From: Esteya vermicola
Taxonomy: Eukaryota > Ascomycota > Sordariomycetes > Ophiostomatales > Ophiostomataceae
DNA: 64,000 bases
Direction of reading: 5' to 3'
Assembly: GCA_002778215.1 (NCBI GenBank)
Contig: PCDM01000018.1
Coordinates: 1,674,001 to 1,738,000 of the forward strand
Shown here piece by piece: positions 8,968-23,100 of this stretch. The notes under the pieces are model-generated. The model worked only from the letters and a program-made list of their open reading frames with translations. It was not told the DNA's origin and ran no database searches. Made by a program: the position numbers and the translations under genes. Position 1 is the first letter of the stretch; the number at the start of each line of letters is the position of its first letter.

Positions 8968-11958
8968 GTGTATATATACTAAAAACCTTTATATAAATAT
9001 ATAATTAGTAATACTTTATATAATTCTATATTTTTAATATACTCTTTTAAACTTAATTAAGTTATTAAATTATTAACTTATTAAGTTTATACTAAGAGGG
9101 CTTTTTTTTTCTTTTATAGTAGTAAAGGCTTATTATTAAAAATTTAACTATAATCTTTAGTTAAATTAGTTTTTTATAGTATACTTTGTTTTTTATATAT
9201 TAAAATAAAAAAGTAAAAGTTATTTAAATCTTTAATTACCTTTATAACTATTATTATAAGCTAGGTTAAGTCTTTTAGTATTAAGTACTTTAAAATATAT
9301 ATAAAAAAGGTAAATAATAAGAACTTAGTTAAGCTTTATTATATTAGACTATATTAAAGTTTAGTTAGCTAAGTTAAGTAGTGTTATAATACTTTAAGAT
9401 CTTATAAATAAATAACTTTTAACTAGTACTATTTTAAAATTTTATAAGAAGACCTTTTAAAATAAAAAAACTTGTAATACTTTATAGTTTAAAAAGGTGT
9501 CTTTAAAAAGATAAATCCTTTTATAATTAACTATAAATTTATAGTTAAAGCGTCCTTTACCTACTCTAACTTATCCTTTAATACTAGCTTAGTTAAAGAG
9601 TTAGCTAACTATTTTTTATTAAGTATATAAACTATTTTTAAACGCCTTATATTAAGCTTATCCTTAATTTAGTAATAAGTAACGTTTATATACTTAGTTT
9701 TATTATAAAAAGTACTAGCTTTAAATAAGTCTATAACACTTTTATTATTTACTAATAAAGTAAGGATTACTTTAGTAACGTCTTCTTTTTTATTACTTAT
9801 ATATCTTAATAAATAATTTATTAAGCCTTTTAAGTACTTAGCCTTTTTACTAGCTTTCTTAATAGCTATATATTTTACTTTAGTACTACTTAGAGTAACT
9901 ATATCCTACTTTTTTAATAACTAACTAAGTAGATTATTACTTAGTAGGTTAATATAACTAGTAGTGCTTTTTTATTGTCTAAATTAAAAGTATAGTCTAA
10001 ATTAGAATAAATGTAAAGTATATAATTATACTAGCCTTATAAGTAATACTTAGTCTTAAGTACTTATTTAAGTAGCCTTAAATATAGTCTAGTATATTAA
10101 ATGCCCCTAGTTTAGATTTAAAGAAAACTTAGACATCTTTATAATAGTAAAGGTAATATTATACCTAGTCTTTAAAGCTAAATATAGTAAAGACCTTATT
10201 TACTATTAATATAGTTTTATTTTAGCTAGTAAGGCTTTAGTCCTTTAATTTTTTACTAGCTTATAGCCTAGTAAAAGGGGTGTATTCTTATACCTTATTT
10301 TTTCTTTATAGAAGCGTTAAATTATATTTAACGTATACTTCTTTAAGTCTATAGTTAATAAGCCCTTATTAACCTTAGTAAAATTTATACTTAAAAAGTT
10401 TTATACTAGTTTTAGACTCTTTATTTCTAGCTTCTTATTTAGCTTAGAAATAAGTTTAGATATAAACTTATTATTAAGACCTATTACTATAAAGTTATTA
10501 ATATAATATAGTAAGAAAACCTTTTTAGTCTTATATAAAGATAAGCCTTTATTATAAAGAAAGACTATAAAGTTTTTCTTTAATAATACATCTTTTAAGT
10601 GCCTATACTATAGTCTAAGTACTTGTTTTAAACTATATAAGGCTTTATTTAGTAGATAGACTTTATAACTATTAGTTTTAAAGCCTATAAGCTGTCTAAC
10701 GTATATAGTTTTATTTATTTTCCTATATATAAAAGCGTTTTTTATATTATGTTAATTTAAGTCTTAGCCGTTATTAATAGCTAATAAAAAGACTAATTTA
10801 TACATCTTTAAATAATAAGTTATACTAAAGGTTTCTAAGTAATTTATACTTAGTACCTAGCTAAAGCCTTATACTACCTACCTAGCCTTATAGTATATAA
10901 GTACGTTTTTATCGTCTATTTTTAAGGCGTATACCTATCTACCCCTTAAAACGTAACCGTCTTTAAGTAGGTCGACTAAAGTATAAGTATTTTAGCTTAT
11001 TAAAGACTTAATTTCGTCCTTTATAGCTTCTAACTACTTATCTTTATTAAGGCTAGCTATAGCTTATTTATAAGTATTAGGCTTATCTTTTAAATTAATA
11101 AAAAGAATAGTAGCTTCTAAGGCTTCTAAGTCTTTAAGTACTATAATAGTGTTTTTAATATAGGTTTTATATACCTATATATTTTCTTTAGTTTAAGTAG
11201 GTAGTTTTATAACTAACCTAGCCTTATTCTTAATATTAGTTGTTTCTAAGGTTGTTTTTATTTTTAGCCTATTAAAATTTAATTTATTTAGCTACTATTT
11301 AATTTTATAGACCTTAAGCTTAGTACTACTATGATTATTAGAATTTTCTACGTCTAATAGTATAGCTGTCGTTGTACTAGCATTATTTTTTTAGGAAGGT
11401 ATTACTAATAAACTAATTTGTTTAGTTTTTTAACTCTTTTATATTAAGCCGGTTTTCTTCCTTTTTTATTATAAAGACGTCCTTAGACGTAATTATTTTC
11501 TTTATCTTAAGGTTATATACTAAAGTGTTATAAGTTTTTTTATCTTTAAAAGGGTTTTCTTATAAATTTTAAAATAGTACTAGTTAAAGATATTTACTTA
11601 TAAGTTGTTAAAGTATTATAACACTACTTAACTTAACTAACTAGAGTTTAATATGGTCTAAAAAATAATAAAGCTTAACTAAGTTCTTATTATTTACCTT
11701 TTTATATTTTTTTAAGTATTTAATACTAAAAGGCTTAACTTAGGTTATAATAATAGTTATAAAGGCAAATAAAGACTTAATAGATTTTTACTTCTTTATT
11801 TAATATATAAAAACCAAGTATAGTATAAAAAACTAATTTATACTTAAGAGTAAAAATATTTTTTTTATATAATAGGCCTTTACTATTATAAAGAAAGAAA
11901 GAAAAAACTCCCTATTATAAACTTAATAAGTTAATAACTAGTTAAGTTTAAAGGGGTA
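8968..11958 (-). mobile_element. Family D Ty1/copia internal region, RIP-degraded
   Basis: The minus strand carries a recognisable but stop-riddled copia-type pol. The LTR at 11959-12375 would be its 5' LTR, with the sequence just inside it resembling a primer-binding region. Integrase would lie at about 11000-11900 and RNase H left of 10470, by the usual copia order; I did not verify those domains. The left LTR is not recognisable, so the 3' end is truncated or too mutated, and the left boundary near 8968 is approximate. Confidence 0.7.
10480..10990 (-). pseudogene. Copia-type reverse transcriptase relic
   Basis: Translation of the minus strand reads, in one frame with stops at Gln/Trp positions: VYALKID, YKAR, GINYLETFS, LKMYKLVFLLAI, IKNAFIY, NKTIYVRQLIGFKT, LLNKALYSLKQ, then LLYYINNFIVIG. 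This is the order of the Ty1/copia reverse transcriptase. The catalytic YVDD is changed to YINN at complement(10494..10505), both Asp codons having become Asn by G-to-A change. The enzyme cannot be active. Confidence 0.88.
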
Positions 11959-12375
11959 TATTAAGAATATATAATTATATAGAGTATAGTTAATTACATA
12001 TTCGTATTAGGGTTTTTATACACACATAGTCCTAGATTAAAATAGCGGATTACGTCTATATAAGGACAGTCCTCCTCCCTTCTATCTAGTTTATTATTAA
12101 GCATCTAAGAAATATACACATTTTCCCTTACTATACGCCTTTCCTCTTTAACTATTTAGATTACTATACGTAGCTAGACTCTACGTCTTTTATAAAGACG
12201 TATATTTTATAAGATTACGTCTATATAAGAATAGTCCTCCTCCTTCTTATCTAGTCTATTATTAAGTATTTAAGAATATACTACGTTTTTCCTTACTATA
12301 CGCCTTTCCTATCTAACTATTTAGATTACTATATATAGCTAGACTTTACGCCTTTTATAATAATGTATATTTTAT
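11959..12375 (-). mobile_element. Family D LTR with an internal tandem duplication
   Basis: It starts TATTAAGAATATATAATT on the plus strand and ends GTATATTTTATA. Related copies lie at 58205-58452 (opposite orientation) and 59365-59591. This copy is longer because a unit of about 165 bp is present twice in tandem (12048-12212 and 12213-12375). Confidence 0.7.
12048..12375. repeat. 165-bp tandem duplication
   Basis: Two consecutive units, each beginning gattacgtctatataag and ending with tatattttata. The related LTR copies at 58205 and 59365 show one unit, so the duplication is specific to this copy. Confidence 0.75.
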
Positions 12376-12437
12376 AGCCTTTCTTATTAAGGACATAACC
12401 TGCTTATAGCTATAGTTAAATACTAACTTAATATAAA

Positions 12438-12460
12438 CCTAGTAGTAGTAGTAGTAGTAT
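12438..12460. repeat. TAG trinucleotide microsatellite
   Basis: About seven uninterrupted TAG units inside the RIP-mutated block. Confidence 0.8.
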
Positions 12461-12572
12461 AAAGCTAAATAATAATAGTCTTTTTTACTACTTAACTATA
12501 CTCTTTTAACTAAATAACTGTTTAAGTAGACTACTTAAACACTAAAAAGGGGCCTAAAGGACCTTAGTAAGG

Positions 12573-12765
12573 CTAAAAGTAGTTATTGTACGCTAGTTAC
12601 TAGCGTAGGAGGAAATGCACTAATAACGACTATATATCGTTTTACCCTAAATAAAGAAAATATACAAATAAAGCAAATAACTATAATATATTAATAATTC
12701 TATGTAATTCTTAAATATTAGTAAAAGATATATAGATGTAAAATTGGTTAATTCTTGTCTATCTA
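12573..12765. repeat. Right arm of a long inverted repeat
   Basis: Pairs with 8030-8232 in inverted orientation. This arm keeps slightly more CA and TG dinucleotides (for example aaagcaaataac) than the surrounding elements. Confidence 0.6.
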
Positions 12766-13089
12766 AAATCTACAAAAACTTCATATTTTATAGCTAGTTG
12801 TCTAGTAATAGTAGTCTACTTACTTAAATTTAAATAAAGTATATAGGCCTTAATACTTACCTTTATTTTTTTAGAAAAAACTACTAGTCCCTTATACCCT
12901 TACTTAGTAAATAATAAGATAGCTACTTATATTCTACTTTATTACTCTTTTAACCTACTTAACCCGCCTAACTAGCTATTTAATTTAGTAGCCTTAGTTA
13001 AAGCCTTAAAGATAAGACTTATAGCTAGTCTTATATTAAGATAGCTAATTAAGAGTAGCCGTCTTACTAAATTTAGCCTAGTAGTTAAA
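12766..13089. other. AT-rich spacer, nothing recognised
   Basis: No reading frame, and no match to families A-D. The last five bases (TTAAA) abut the family A LTR that begins at 13090. Confidence 0.4.
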
Positions 13090-13452
13090 TGTAATAGTAG
13101 ATAGACTAAGTAACTACGTTAGTAAAGTAATTAATTATAAAGGGCTAAAGGTAAGAGTAGTATTGTATAAGAACTAAGTCTTATCCCTCCATATTTATTA
13201 AAAGGGATAGACTAGCTATATAAAGGTAGTACTAAGTACATTAGTCCTAATTAGGCCTTAGCCTTTAAACTTAACAGCTATTTAACTAATTATAAAGTGT
13301 GTATTTACTATTACCTTACTTAATTAAGTATAAACTACTACTATACATTTTTATAAGTCTTACTTATATTTATAAGTTATATAACGTCTACTATTTATTT
13401 AATTAGTTATTATAGTTTTATATTGTTTATAAAGTCTACACAACCCTTATAC

Positions 13453-13821
13453 TAAGTACAAAACTACCTACCACAAATATAACTACATACACTACTAACA
13501 ACTATTATAATATATAGAATAGTATAAAGAGGGACTATTAACTAATTAGTTAGTAGTCCCTCCTCTTATACTATACTCTATAAGCGGCTTGCTAACAAGT
13601 AGGGACAAAGGAAGACGTACTTATAAGCGTTATATATAAAAACTTGTATAGCTAATTTTGTTTATTAAATTCTTTGTTATTTATTTGTCTTTCTAGTAGT
13701 TATATCTTATCTACTTATACTTTTTAAAGTAGAGGGTGTTAAGGTAAAGCTTTAATCTAATTTACTTCTTATTTTAAGTATAAGTACTATAACGTTAGTT
13801 ATAGTACGTACTTTATACTTA
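13453..13821. repeat. Family B left LTR
   Basis: A 369-bp direct repeat of 25706-26074. It contains the family palindrome at 13531-13560 and a TATA-like tatataaaa run at about 13642. Confidence 0.8.
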
Positions 13822-16679
13822 CTTTTCTTTATACTCTACATTAAAAGTATAGTTAAAGGGAGGTAAAGAAAGAAAGAAAAGTAGATTAAATAAAAGAAAA
13901 TTAAAGAAAGATAGTAAAAAAGTTTTTATAAAAAAAGAATAAAAATAGTTAAAAAGAAAAAAAGAATAAAGATATAAGAAAAGAAAAGAGTAACTAAAGA
14001 AATATAAAAAAAAGAAGAAAAGAATAGTAAAGGCTAATTATTTAATTACTTATTTATGTTTTTAGCTTTATCCTTAAATATATTAAGTAGGTAGCGCTTT
14101 ACTACTATTTACTAGTATTAGAGTTAACTTTAATACTAGTTTTTAAGGTCTTTTAAACTTGTTTAAGCCTTATTATAACGTTAGTAAGTAGTTATTAAAG
14201 TAGCTAACTATTTAAGCTACTCTTTAAAGTATAGTAGTAGTAAACTATGTTTAAGTACTAAGTAGTAAGGTTTTATACGTTAAAGTAGAAAACTATAACG
14301 TTTAGGCTTTATATATACTTAGGTTAGTAGTATTATATATTTTTAGCTATACTTTATCTTTTTATATTAAGGAAGTATTAGCTATATTTATAGTAGGTTT
14401 TTTTACTTATTATTAAATTTAATAGTGTTTATAACGCTTTTAAACTTAAGATTATTATACACTAATAAAGTAGGCTAATAGTTTGCTTATAAAGGTAGTT
14501 ATAGTAAACTAGGTAAAGGAATAGCCTAATTTATTAATCCTTATAGTAGCTATTTTACTTACTCTTAGTTTTAAAGAACTAGCTTATTTAAAAAATTTTT
14601 TTTACTTAGTAAAGATAGTAGTTATTTCTTATTTAAAAGTTTTTTTATTAGAATATAAATATATATATATTAGAATAAAGATCTTAAAGGTTATAGCTTT
14701 ATAAGTAATATATTTTAAACTATATAATATAAAAAGCTTAAATATTATAAGTTTAGTTTTTATTTTATAGTTTTATTACTACCTTTTATATACTACTTAA
14801 AGTAGTAATATTATTAAGTAGTTAAGTACTAAGAATATACTAAGTACTTTATAAATATTCTTATTAAGCCTTTAAAAGCCTTAAATAGTTTATAGTAGCT
14901 TATTAAACAGCCTTATTATAGTATACTAGAAATCTTAGTAACCTTACTTAATTAAGCTAAATAGTTCTTTATATAGCTTATAAAGTATATAAAGGATAAG
15001 AAATTCTAGTCTTACTTATTTAAAGAGTACTACTTAGTCCTTTAAACTTTAACTATTTAAATACGTTTTATTTAAAACGTTTAGTTTATATTAAATTCTA
15101 ACCTTTTTAATAAGTAGTATATTAATAATATATTTATATAGCTAAGCTTAAAGTAAAAAGTATTAATTTACTAATAAAGAACTTTTAAATAAGTAACGTT
15201 TACTTAATTTCTTATTAGCTTACTTATAAACTAGTAAAAGTATATAAACTAGCCTATAAACTATACTTATAGCTTTTAAAAAAAAAGCTATACTAGCTTA
15301 CTTATTATTATACTATAGCTTTAGTTGTCTTTTTATTAAATTTAAATTACTATTTATAGCTTTTAATAAAGAATAACTATAAATATATTATTAAATAGCT
15401 ATTTTTTATACTATTTTCTTAGATTTTTATATAAATATAGTAGAAAGTTAATATAATATAAAGTTTTAATACTTATATTAAAAATAAATATTAAAAAGTA
15501 CTTTTTTTAAAAATAATAGTTTATTAAGAATTAGTATATTATTATATTTTTATAAAATTGTTTACTTTTAAGTGTTTATAGTGTTTATAGTATAAAAGAC
15601 TAAAGTTAAATAATATCTTTAAACTTAATAATAATAAACATTAAACTAGCTATAATACTAATTATTAGTATATATTATTATTAAATTAAACAACTAGCTA
15701 AATTATATAAACTAGTATAGTAGTTATTTATATTAAAGCTATATTATTTAATATTTATATTTATTAAATAGTAAAGTAGATTAAAGTAGTAGTTTTTTAT
15801 TAAATTAAACATTGTTTATTTACTTATAAACTTTATCTTTTTTATAATAAAAAAGTTAATATATATTAGTTAGCTTATAATAACGTTTAAAGTATATAAT
15901 AGTTTTAAAAAAACAGTTTTAAAGTTTTATTTACTTTATATACTATTTTTTTATAAAATAAAGTCTAGTTAATTATTTTATAAAATAATAATACTTTAAG
16001 TATAAAATATTATATTAAATATAGTAGTTTAAAAGTACTTAGTATATATAAATAAAGTAATTTAGTAATAAGATATAAGTAGTTAAATATAGTAAGAAAA
16101 GCTTATAATAAAGTAAATATAAGTAGTAAAAGTAAAGGTTATAGTTATTATAATAAAAAAAAGAAGTAATAATAAACGTTTTTAACGTTTTTATTTATTA
16201 TAATAATTTAATAAATAAAGATGGATTAGCTTTATTTTTACTATTAGTACTTTAAGTAATAAGTAGTCTTTTAATAAATAAAAATATATTTTTAAAGTAA
16301 ACTATTTATTTATTTTTAATATATTATATTCTTTTTTTATAATATCTACTATAAGTATGTTAAAGCGCCTATTATTAAATTAAACGTCTTTATATTATTA
16401 CTATATAGTTAAAACACTACTATTTTTATAGCTTAAAAAAAGAATCTTTTACATTTTTTTATAAGTAGTATAAAGAAAGGTAAGTAGATATTCTTTACTA
16501 AGGTCTATACTAAGGTAAGAATAATAGTTTAAAAAAAGCTATTTAATAACGTAATAAATATAAACTTAAATAAGATAAAGCTTTAAACTAGTTAAACTAA
16601 TATTTAATTTAGTAATAAAAATCTTATAAATATTAATGCTAAAATAAGAGTTAAAGTAGTTATAAAAGTAAACAAGCTA

Positions 16680-17115
16680 AAGAATAAGTAAAGCGCTTAG
16701 TAAAAGGTTAAAAAGAAAAAAGTTAAAAAGAATAAGAATAAAAAAATAAAGAATAGGAAAAAAAAGACTATAAAAAAGGTAATAAAGAGGATAAAGGCTA
16801 AAATAGTAAAAAGTGTATTAACTATACTAAAGTATAAAAAAGAAGTAGTATAAAAAAAGGAAAAAACGGCAAAAAAAAAGAAGAAGGAAAAAAGAGATAT
16901 AAAGAAAAAAGTAAAGAAGAAGAAAAAAGATAAAAGAAAAAAGGAAAAGGATAAGAAAATAAAAAAAGTAAAAAAAAAAGAAAGAATAAAGAAAAAGAAA
17001 TAAGAAAGGGATAAAGTAGAAAATAAAAAAGAGTAAAAAAAAAGAAGAAAAAGAAGAAAGCTAATTAAATAAAAGAAAGTAAATAAAAAATAAAAAAAAA
17101 AAAAGAAGAAAAGTA
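16680..17115 (+). other. Purine-rich, lysine-codon-like tract in element B
   Basis: Over 400 bp that is almost only A and G on the plus strand, dominated by AAA, AAG and GAA triplets. It matches a similar tract at 63120-63540 in the second B copy. If coding on the plus strand it would give a Lys/Glu-rich segment, but stop codons interrupt it; it could equally be a structural purine tract. Confidence 0.6.
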
Positions 17116-20100
17116 AAAAAAGGTAGTATATATTATTATAAAAAAGGTAGTTTAAGTTAAAACGTTAATAGTTATATATATAATAGTAAAGTAAATAATA
17201 GTTAAAATAAGTATTTATATTATTTAAGGCTTATTTAAAAAGGTAAAGTAAGTAGTACTATAACTAGTAGTAAAAAGTTAATAATAAAATAAAAAAAAGT
17301 TTAATAAAGAAGTAAGTATTAGTTATAAAAGCTTAAAAAGATTATTAAATTAGACTATTATTATTATAAGCTCCTCTTAAGCTTTTTATATACTATTTAA
17401 GTAAATATTAGGCCTTTTAAATATAAATAAGAAATAAATTCGTTTTAAACTAGCTTAGTATAAAAAAAAGGCAAAGTACTACGTTTATATTTAAAAAAAG
17501 ACGGCGTTATTATAGCTTATTAAGGATAAAAGGATTATAGTTTAGTTACTAAACAACGTTTCTTTTAAGTACTACTACCTTTATTTAGCTTAGTATAAAA
17601 TAGTACTTATAAGTATATTAATTTACTTTATACTTTTACTAGATTATATAAAAGTGTATTTATTTTAGTAGTTTCTTAATAGTATATATAAGCTATCTAG
17701 CCTTTAGTTAAATCTTTAGTTTAATATAGCTATTTAAGATTTCTAAGCTATTTAGTTAAAAGGTAAGCTACTAGTTAAAGTGTTAGTTAAGGCTATAAAC
17801 GGCGGTCTTTTAAGTAATATTATAGTATAAGTAATAAAAGATAAGTGTTAAAGGTAAAGTTTGTTTATTTAACTATTTAGTAGTTAGTGTTTAATACTAT
17901 ATAAGTAGTACTATATACAGTTTTTATTATTTATTATTTAGTATAAGGATTTATATATTAACGTGTTTTAGCCTTTTTTTAACTACGTTATACTACTTAG
18001 TTATAATAATATATATAAGAATTACTTTTTTTATATAAATAAAAAAGTTTATAGTTATAATAATTTATATTTTATAGTTATAGTAGAATCTTATTTAACT
18101 TTAATAAAAGGCAATCTACTTATAGTTATTTAAGGTAAAGTGTAAAAAACTTTTAAGTATAAGCCTTTTATTAATTTAGCTTAAAACTATAATACTATCT
18201 TTTAAGAGTAAATATATATTTAGTATTAGCTATATAGTAATTTAGTTAATATAGTACTAAAAAGGTTAATAAGCTATATTATTATTTTATATATAATTAA
18301 TACTATTATTAATAAAGCTTTTAGTTATAAAAAGAATAATAATAAAGAAGTAAAGGAGCTTTTAGTTATATTAAAATAAGGATTTTAAAATTTGTATAAA
18401 TAATAAGTAATTTATACTATTATAAAAAGATTTAGTTTATATTACTATTATTAGTAAGGCTTTTACTATTAAATTACTAACTTACTATATAATTATTATT
18501 ATTTTAAACCTTATTAGTAAGTTATAACTAGTTTATAGTTATTAAATTATAAATATTTAGCTTTTAAATTCTTATAGTATTTTATTTAAATTTCTTAAGT
18601 TATTAACTAGTAAATATACTTAATAAAAAGACTTTATTTAAATATATAAGTATATATATATTATTATTATAAACTATGTTTATATAAAAAAGGCCTTACT
18701 ATTTATACTTTAACTTATTTTTAACTAACTTATTAATTTCCTTTTTATTATTTTAAATAAGTACTATATTACTTTAAGCTATTAACTAATTTAGTTATCA
18801 TATTTTACTAACGTTTATAAAGTTTTTTAATTTAGTAAGTTTTTTTAAAACTTACTAACTACTATAATTACTCTTTCTTAGTTTATTCTTAGTTTATTAA
18901 AAGACGTTATAATATTTTAGTTCTTTTTTAAAGAAGCTTTTTAAAGTATATACCTACCTTTTAGTTAAGTACTTATTAAGTAAAAACATAAACGTTAATA
19001 AGAAGTAAAGCCTTTATACTATAAAAAAGAAAGAATAGTGTTTAGTTATAAAATTAGTATACTATTATTTAATTTATTAAAAACGTTATAAAAAAGTACT
19101 TTATTTAGTCTTTTATTCGTTTAAAGGTTAGCTTAGTAAGTATTTTAGTAAGTAAAAAGTACCCTTTTTTAATAAGGCTATTTACTTATAAATTATATAT
19201 AAATATTAAAATATATATTACTTTTAAGTTATTATAAACTTTTTTAAAGTTACTTTTAAATTTAAATCCTTTATTTATTATAATAATAATTAAAAGGCTA
19301 TAGTTAGCTATTATATAGTTTTATAAGAACTTAAAAATAGTTATAACTTTAATATATCTTATAAGAGTATACTAAGCTTTAATAATATAGTATTTACTAT
19401 TACATAGTAGTATATATATAACGTTTAAAAAGATTTTTTAAAATAAGGTAACTAGTAACTACTAGGTTATAACTAAGTTAACTAGTTAATAAGGCTTTTA
19501 TTTTAAGTAATTTAAGTAAGTTAAAACTGCCTTTTTTATATAATTATATATTTTATACTACTAATACCTTTTATAAAGTGTTATATATAATAGCTTAATC
19601 CTTTAATATTTAATTATAATATAGTATTTTTATATAAGGTATACTTAGTTATTAAGGTTATAAATTACCTTTAAAAAGTAGCTTAGATTTTTAACGTTTT
19701 TATACTATAAAATACCTTTTTAATAGAAGTAAAATTATACTTAATATAAAAGCTTTCTTTTCTTTATACTTAAAGTCTTAAGTAAAATAAAGTAATCTTT
19801 AATAAGATTAAAGATATTTTTATAATAATTATTTAAGTCTTAAGTTTAAAGTATTATTAAGTAATTAAATAAAGGTTTATTATTAATTAACACTTTTTAA
19901 GTATTAATATATATATTAATAAACTTATTAAAATTATCCTTTATAGCTTTAAGCTTGTCTTTATTAGTCTTTAAGTAATATAAAAGTGTATTAGCTAGTA
20001 TATTCTTTATATTAAAAATATACTTAATAATAAAATTAAAATTTTAAACTTATATTACTTATTATATAAGTAGTACTTTAAAAAGTTTATTAATAGCTTT

Positions 20101-23100
20101 ATTTAACTAATTTATTAAAACTTAAAAGTTAGTTTTAATTTAAAAATATATATTATAAACGTAGTTATAAAGTTTTTTTAAAGTAGTAACTAGTCTTTTA
20201 TATTCCTTTTTTATAGTATTATTAACTACTACTTTTATATTTTATTATTTTAATTTATATTATATAAAACGTCTTTTTTTATTAATTTTTTATAAAAGTA
20301 CTATTTTTTATTTTAAAATACTTATATTAATTATAAGTATTATTAGTCTATTTTTTTTAAAGTAGTTAATTATTATTAGAATAAAAGTAGTAAAAAGCCG
20401 TTCTTTTAATAAGTTAAAGGTTAACTTTTTTATATTTTCTTACTACTAATAAGCGCTTTTTTATAAAAGAATATAAAAAAGGGTAGCTATTATAGCTTTA
20501 TTTTATACTTAAGTCTTATAAAACGTAAGAATACTAAAGAATTTATAAAGGTCCTTTAAATTAATTAGTTAAGGCTATTTAATAATTTTAATAATTTTAA
20601 ACTTTTTAAGTATATAGTTAAACCTACTATATACGTATTTAATAATAACGGCTATAAGCTAGTACTATTATAATTTTTTTACTATAATTATAGTACTAAC
20701 TAGTTTATAATTTATAAGAATAAAGTTTATATTTTAAAGATACTTTAAAACGTAATACTTAATACTTAATAATATTTCCTTATTATTATAAGTAGTTATA
20801 AAGCCTTTAATTATAATATTATTAAGAAAAGGCAATACTTAATTAAGTATAAGCCTATATAGTAGTTAGACTATAATATATTAAAATTAAGCTACTAAGT
20901 TAGTACTTTCTTATAAAAGAGTATATATTTTAAATAGTCTAATTAAAGTTAAAAACGTAGTTATATTTCTACTTTCTTTAGTAAGTTTAATCTAGTTATA
21001 ACTTAAAAAAAGATTAAGTAAAAAGATTCTTTTATATATTTTAAATTCTTTTAAAAAGGTCTTTATTATTAAAAAAGTATATATGTTATATACTATATAT
21101 TAATTATACTTAACTATATTATTTATTAGTTATACTTTTTTATTCTTCTTTTTTACTAAAAACTAAAGGTTTTTATAAAATTTATAACTTTTTTTAATTA
21201 TTTTTTTATTAAAATACTAGTATAAAAGGTTAATAACTTACTTAACTAATAAATAAGGTATTAAAATTGTATAAGCTTAAAAAGCTATATATAGTATAGT
21301 TTTAATAATTTATAAAAGTACTACTAATAAATTAAGCTTATTAACGTAATTAAAAGTTTATACTAATACAAATTCTTTATTAAAAAGAATTTATACTAAA
21401 ATTTCCTTTTTTTTTCTTATAAACTATTACTTAATTAATTAATTATTACTATAAGCTAATTAAGTATTAGTTTAAACTCTTATTTTACTAAACTAAACTT
21501 TAAAGTAATAAATATAGTAAAGTTTTATATAGTAGGCTAAAAGTTTTTTTAAGCTTCTTTTTATTTTTCTACCTTTTAATTTATACTTTTTTTAAAAGTA
21601 AAGCTATTAAATATAATATTATTTAATAGTTAAACCTTTAAGCTTTTTCTTTTATATAAAGTATTACTATAATAAACTTCTTATAAAAATTAATAAAATT
21701 TAGTATTTTTTTATAAGAAAGGACTAATATAATAAATAAGCTTTAATACTAGTTATAAGTAGTCTTTATAAATAATACTTAAAAGCTTATTTTTTAAATT
21801 TAATAGTAGTATTAAAATAAGTACTAATATAGTAAGTAGTTTTATATACTTACTATAATTTATTTTAAAGTATTAACTTATACTATTAACTAATCTATTA
21901 ACGTTATAAGATTTCTTAAGTTAATAATAAAGTAAATATTATTAATAGTTATATTAATATATATTACTTTAGTAATAGTATTATATAAAAAGTATAGTTT
22001 TATATTAAGAATATATAGTATTCTTAATAATAAGTCTTTACTAGTTATTTTACTAAGTATAATATATAAGTAAACTAATAGTTTATACTTTTTAATTATA
22101 AAATAGTTATAAATTTATTAATAAACTAAATATTTATATTATAAATACTAGTAAAACAAGCTTTAGTTTTAAATAATAAAATACTTAGTTTTTTAATAAG
22201 TTAGTTAAAAATTAAAGAAACTTATAATTTAGTATTAATAAAAGTAGGCTATAAGCTTCTTTAAAAAAAACCTTTATAAACTTATATATATATTTTTAAG
22301 AGGCTAGCTGCCTTTATAAGTATAAAGTTTGTTTAAAGGCTAGTTACTTAGTAGAATTATAGTATAATATATATCTTTTAATTGTTTAATAGTTTAAAAA
22401 CTTAAACAGGTTTATTTATACTAATTATATAAAACGTTATTTAAGTAAGATTAAAGGCCTTATTTATAACTAATAATATCTTATTATTAATATAAACTAT
22501 TTTTATACTAAGTATAATATAGTCTTAAATACTAAATATAATATATACTATATATATTAGGCTAAGTTAAAAGAACTAGTATATTAAAACTTTAACCTTT
22601 AAGTTAAGAGTTATTTTAACTAATTAACGTTTAATATTTAAAATAAGCTTAATATTTACTTTTAGTAAGACTTAAATAGTTAGTTAATAAAGTAACTAGT
22701 TAAAGTTAAGTAAAACAACATTAATAAAATCTTATACTTTTTATATATTTATAACTAATATATAAAAACGTATATTATTATTAACTTATTTATACTTTTT
22801 AACTAATATAAAAGTAATAAATAAATTATAAGCCTTATTTACTAGTTTTACTAAAAAGAGCTAATTAGTAATAATACTTAAATTAAGGCTAAAAAGTAGT
22901 TTATTTAATAATATAATTAAGCTACTAATATTATTTAAAAATAAAAATTACTATTTTATTTTTACAATTTCTTCTTATAACTATATTTACTATATCTTTT
23001 TAATACTTAAAAGGTTGTAGTACTTTATTAAATAGCTTTAAATAAGATTTCTTATTTATTTTTTATTATAAAAATACCTTATTAATATATAAAGTAGTTT

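Noticed and set aside
12433..12460. TAG repeat as a possible CRISPR or telomere-like array
   Set aside because: A simple trinucleotide microsatellite without spacers; the organism is eukaryotic.
22460..22500. Possible polymerase motif (ITNNILLLI) on the plus strand of element B
   Set aside because: Isolated match in very AT-rich sequence without the preceding or following reverse transcriptase blocks.
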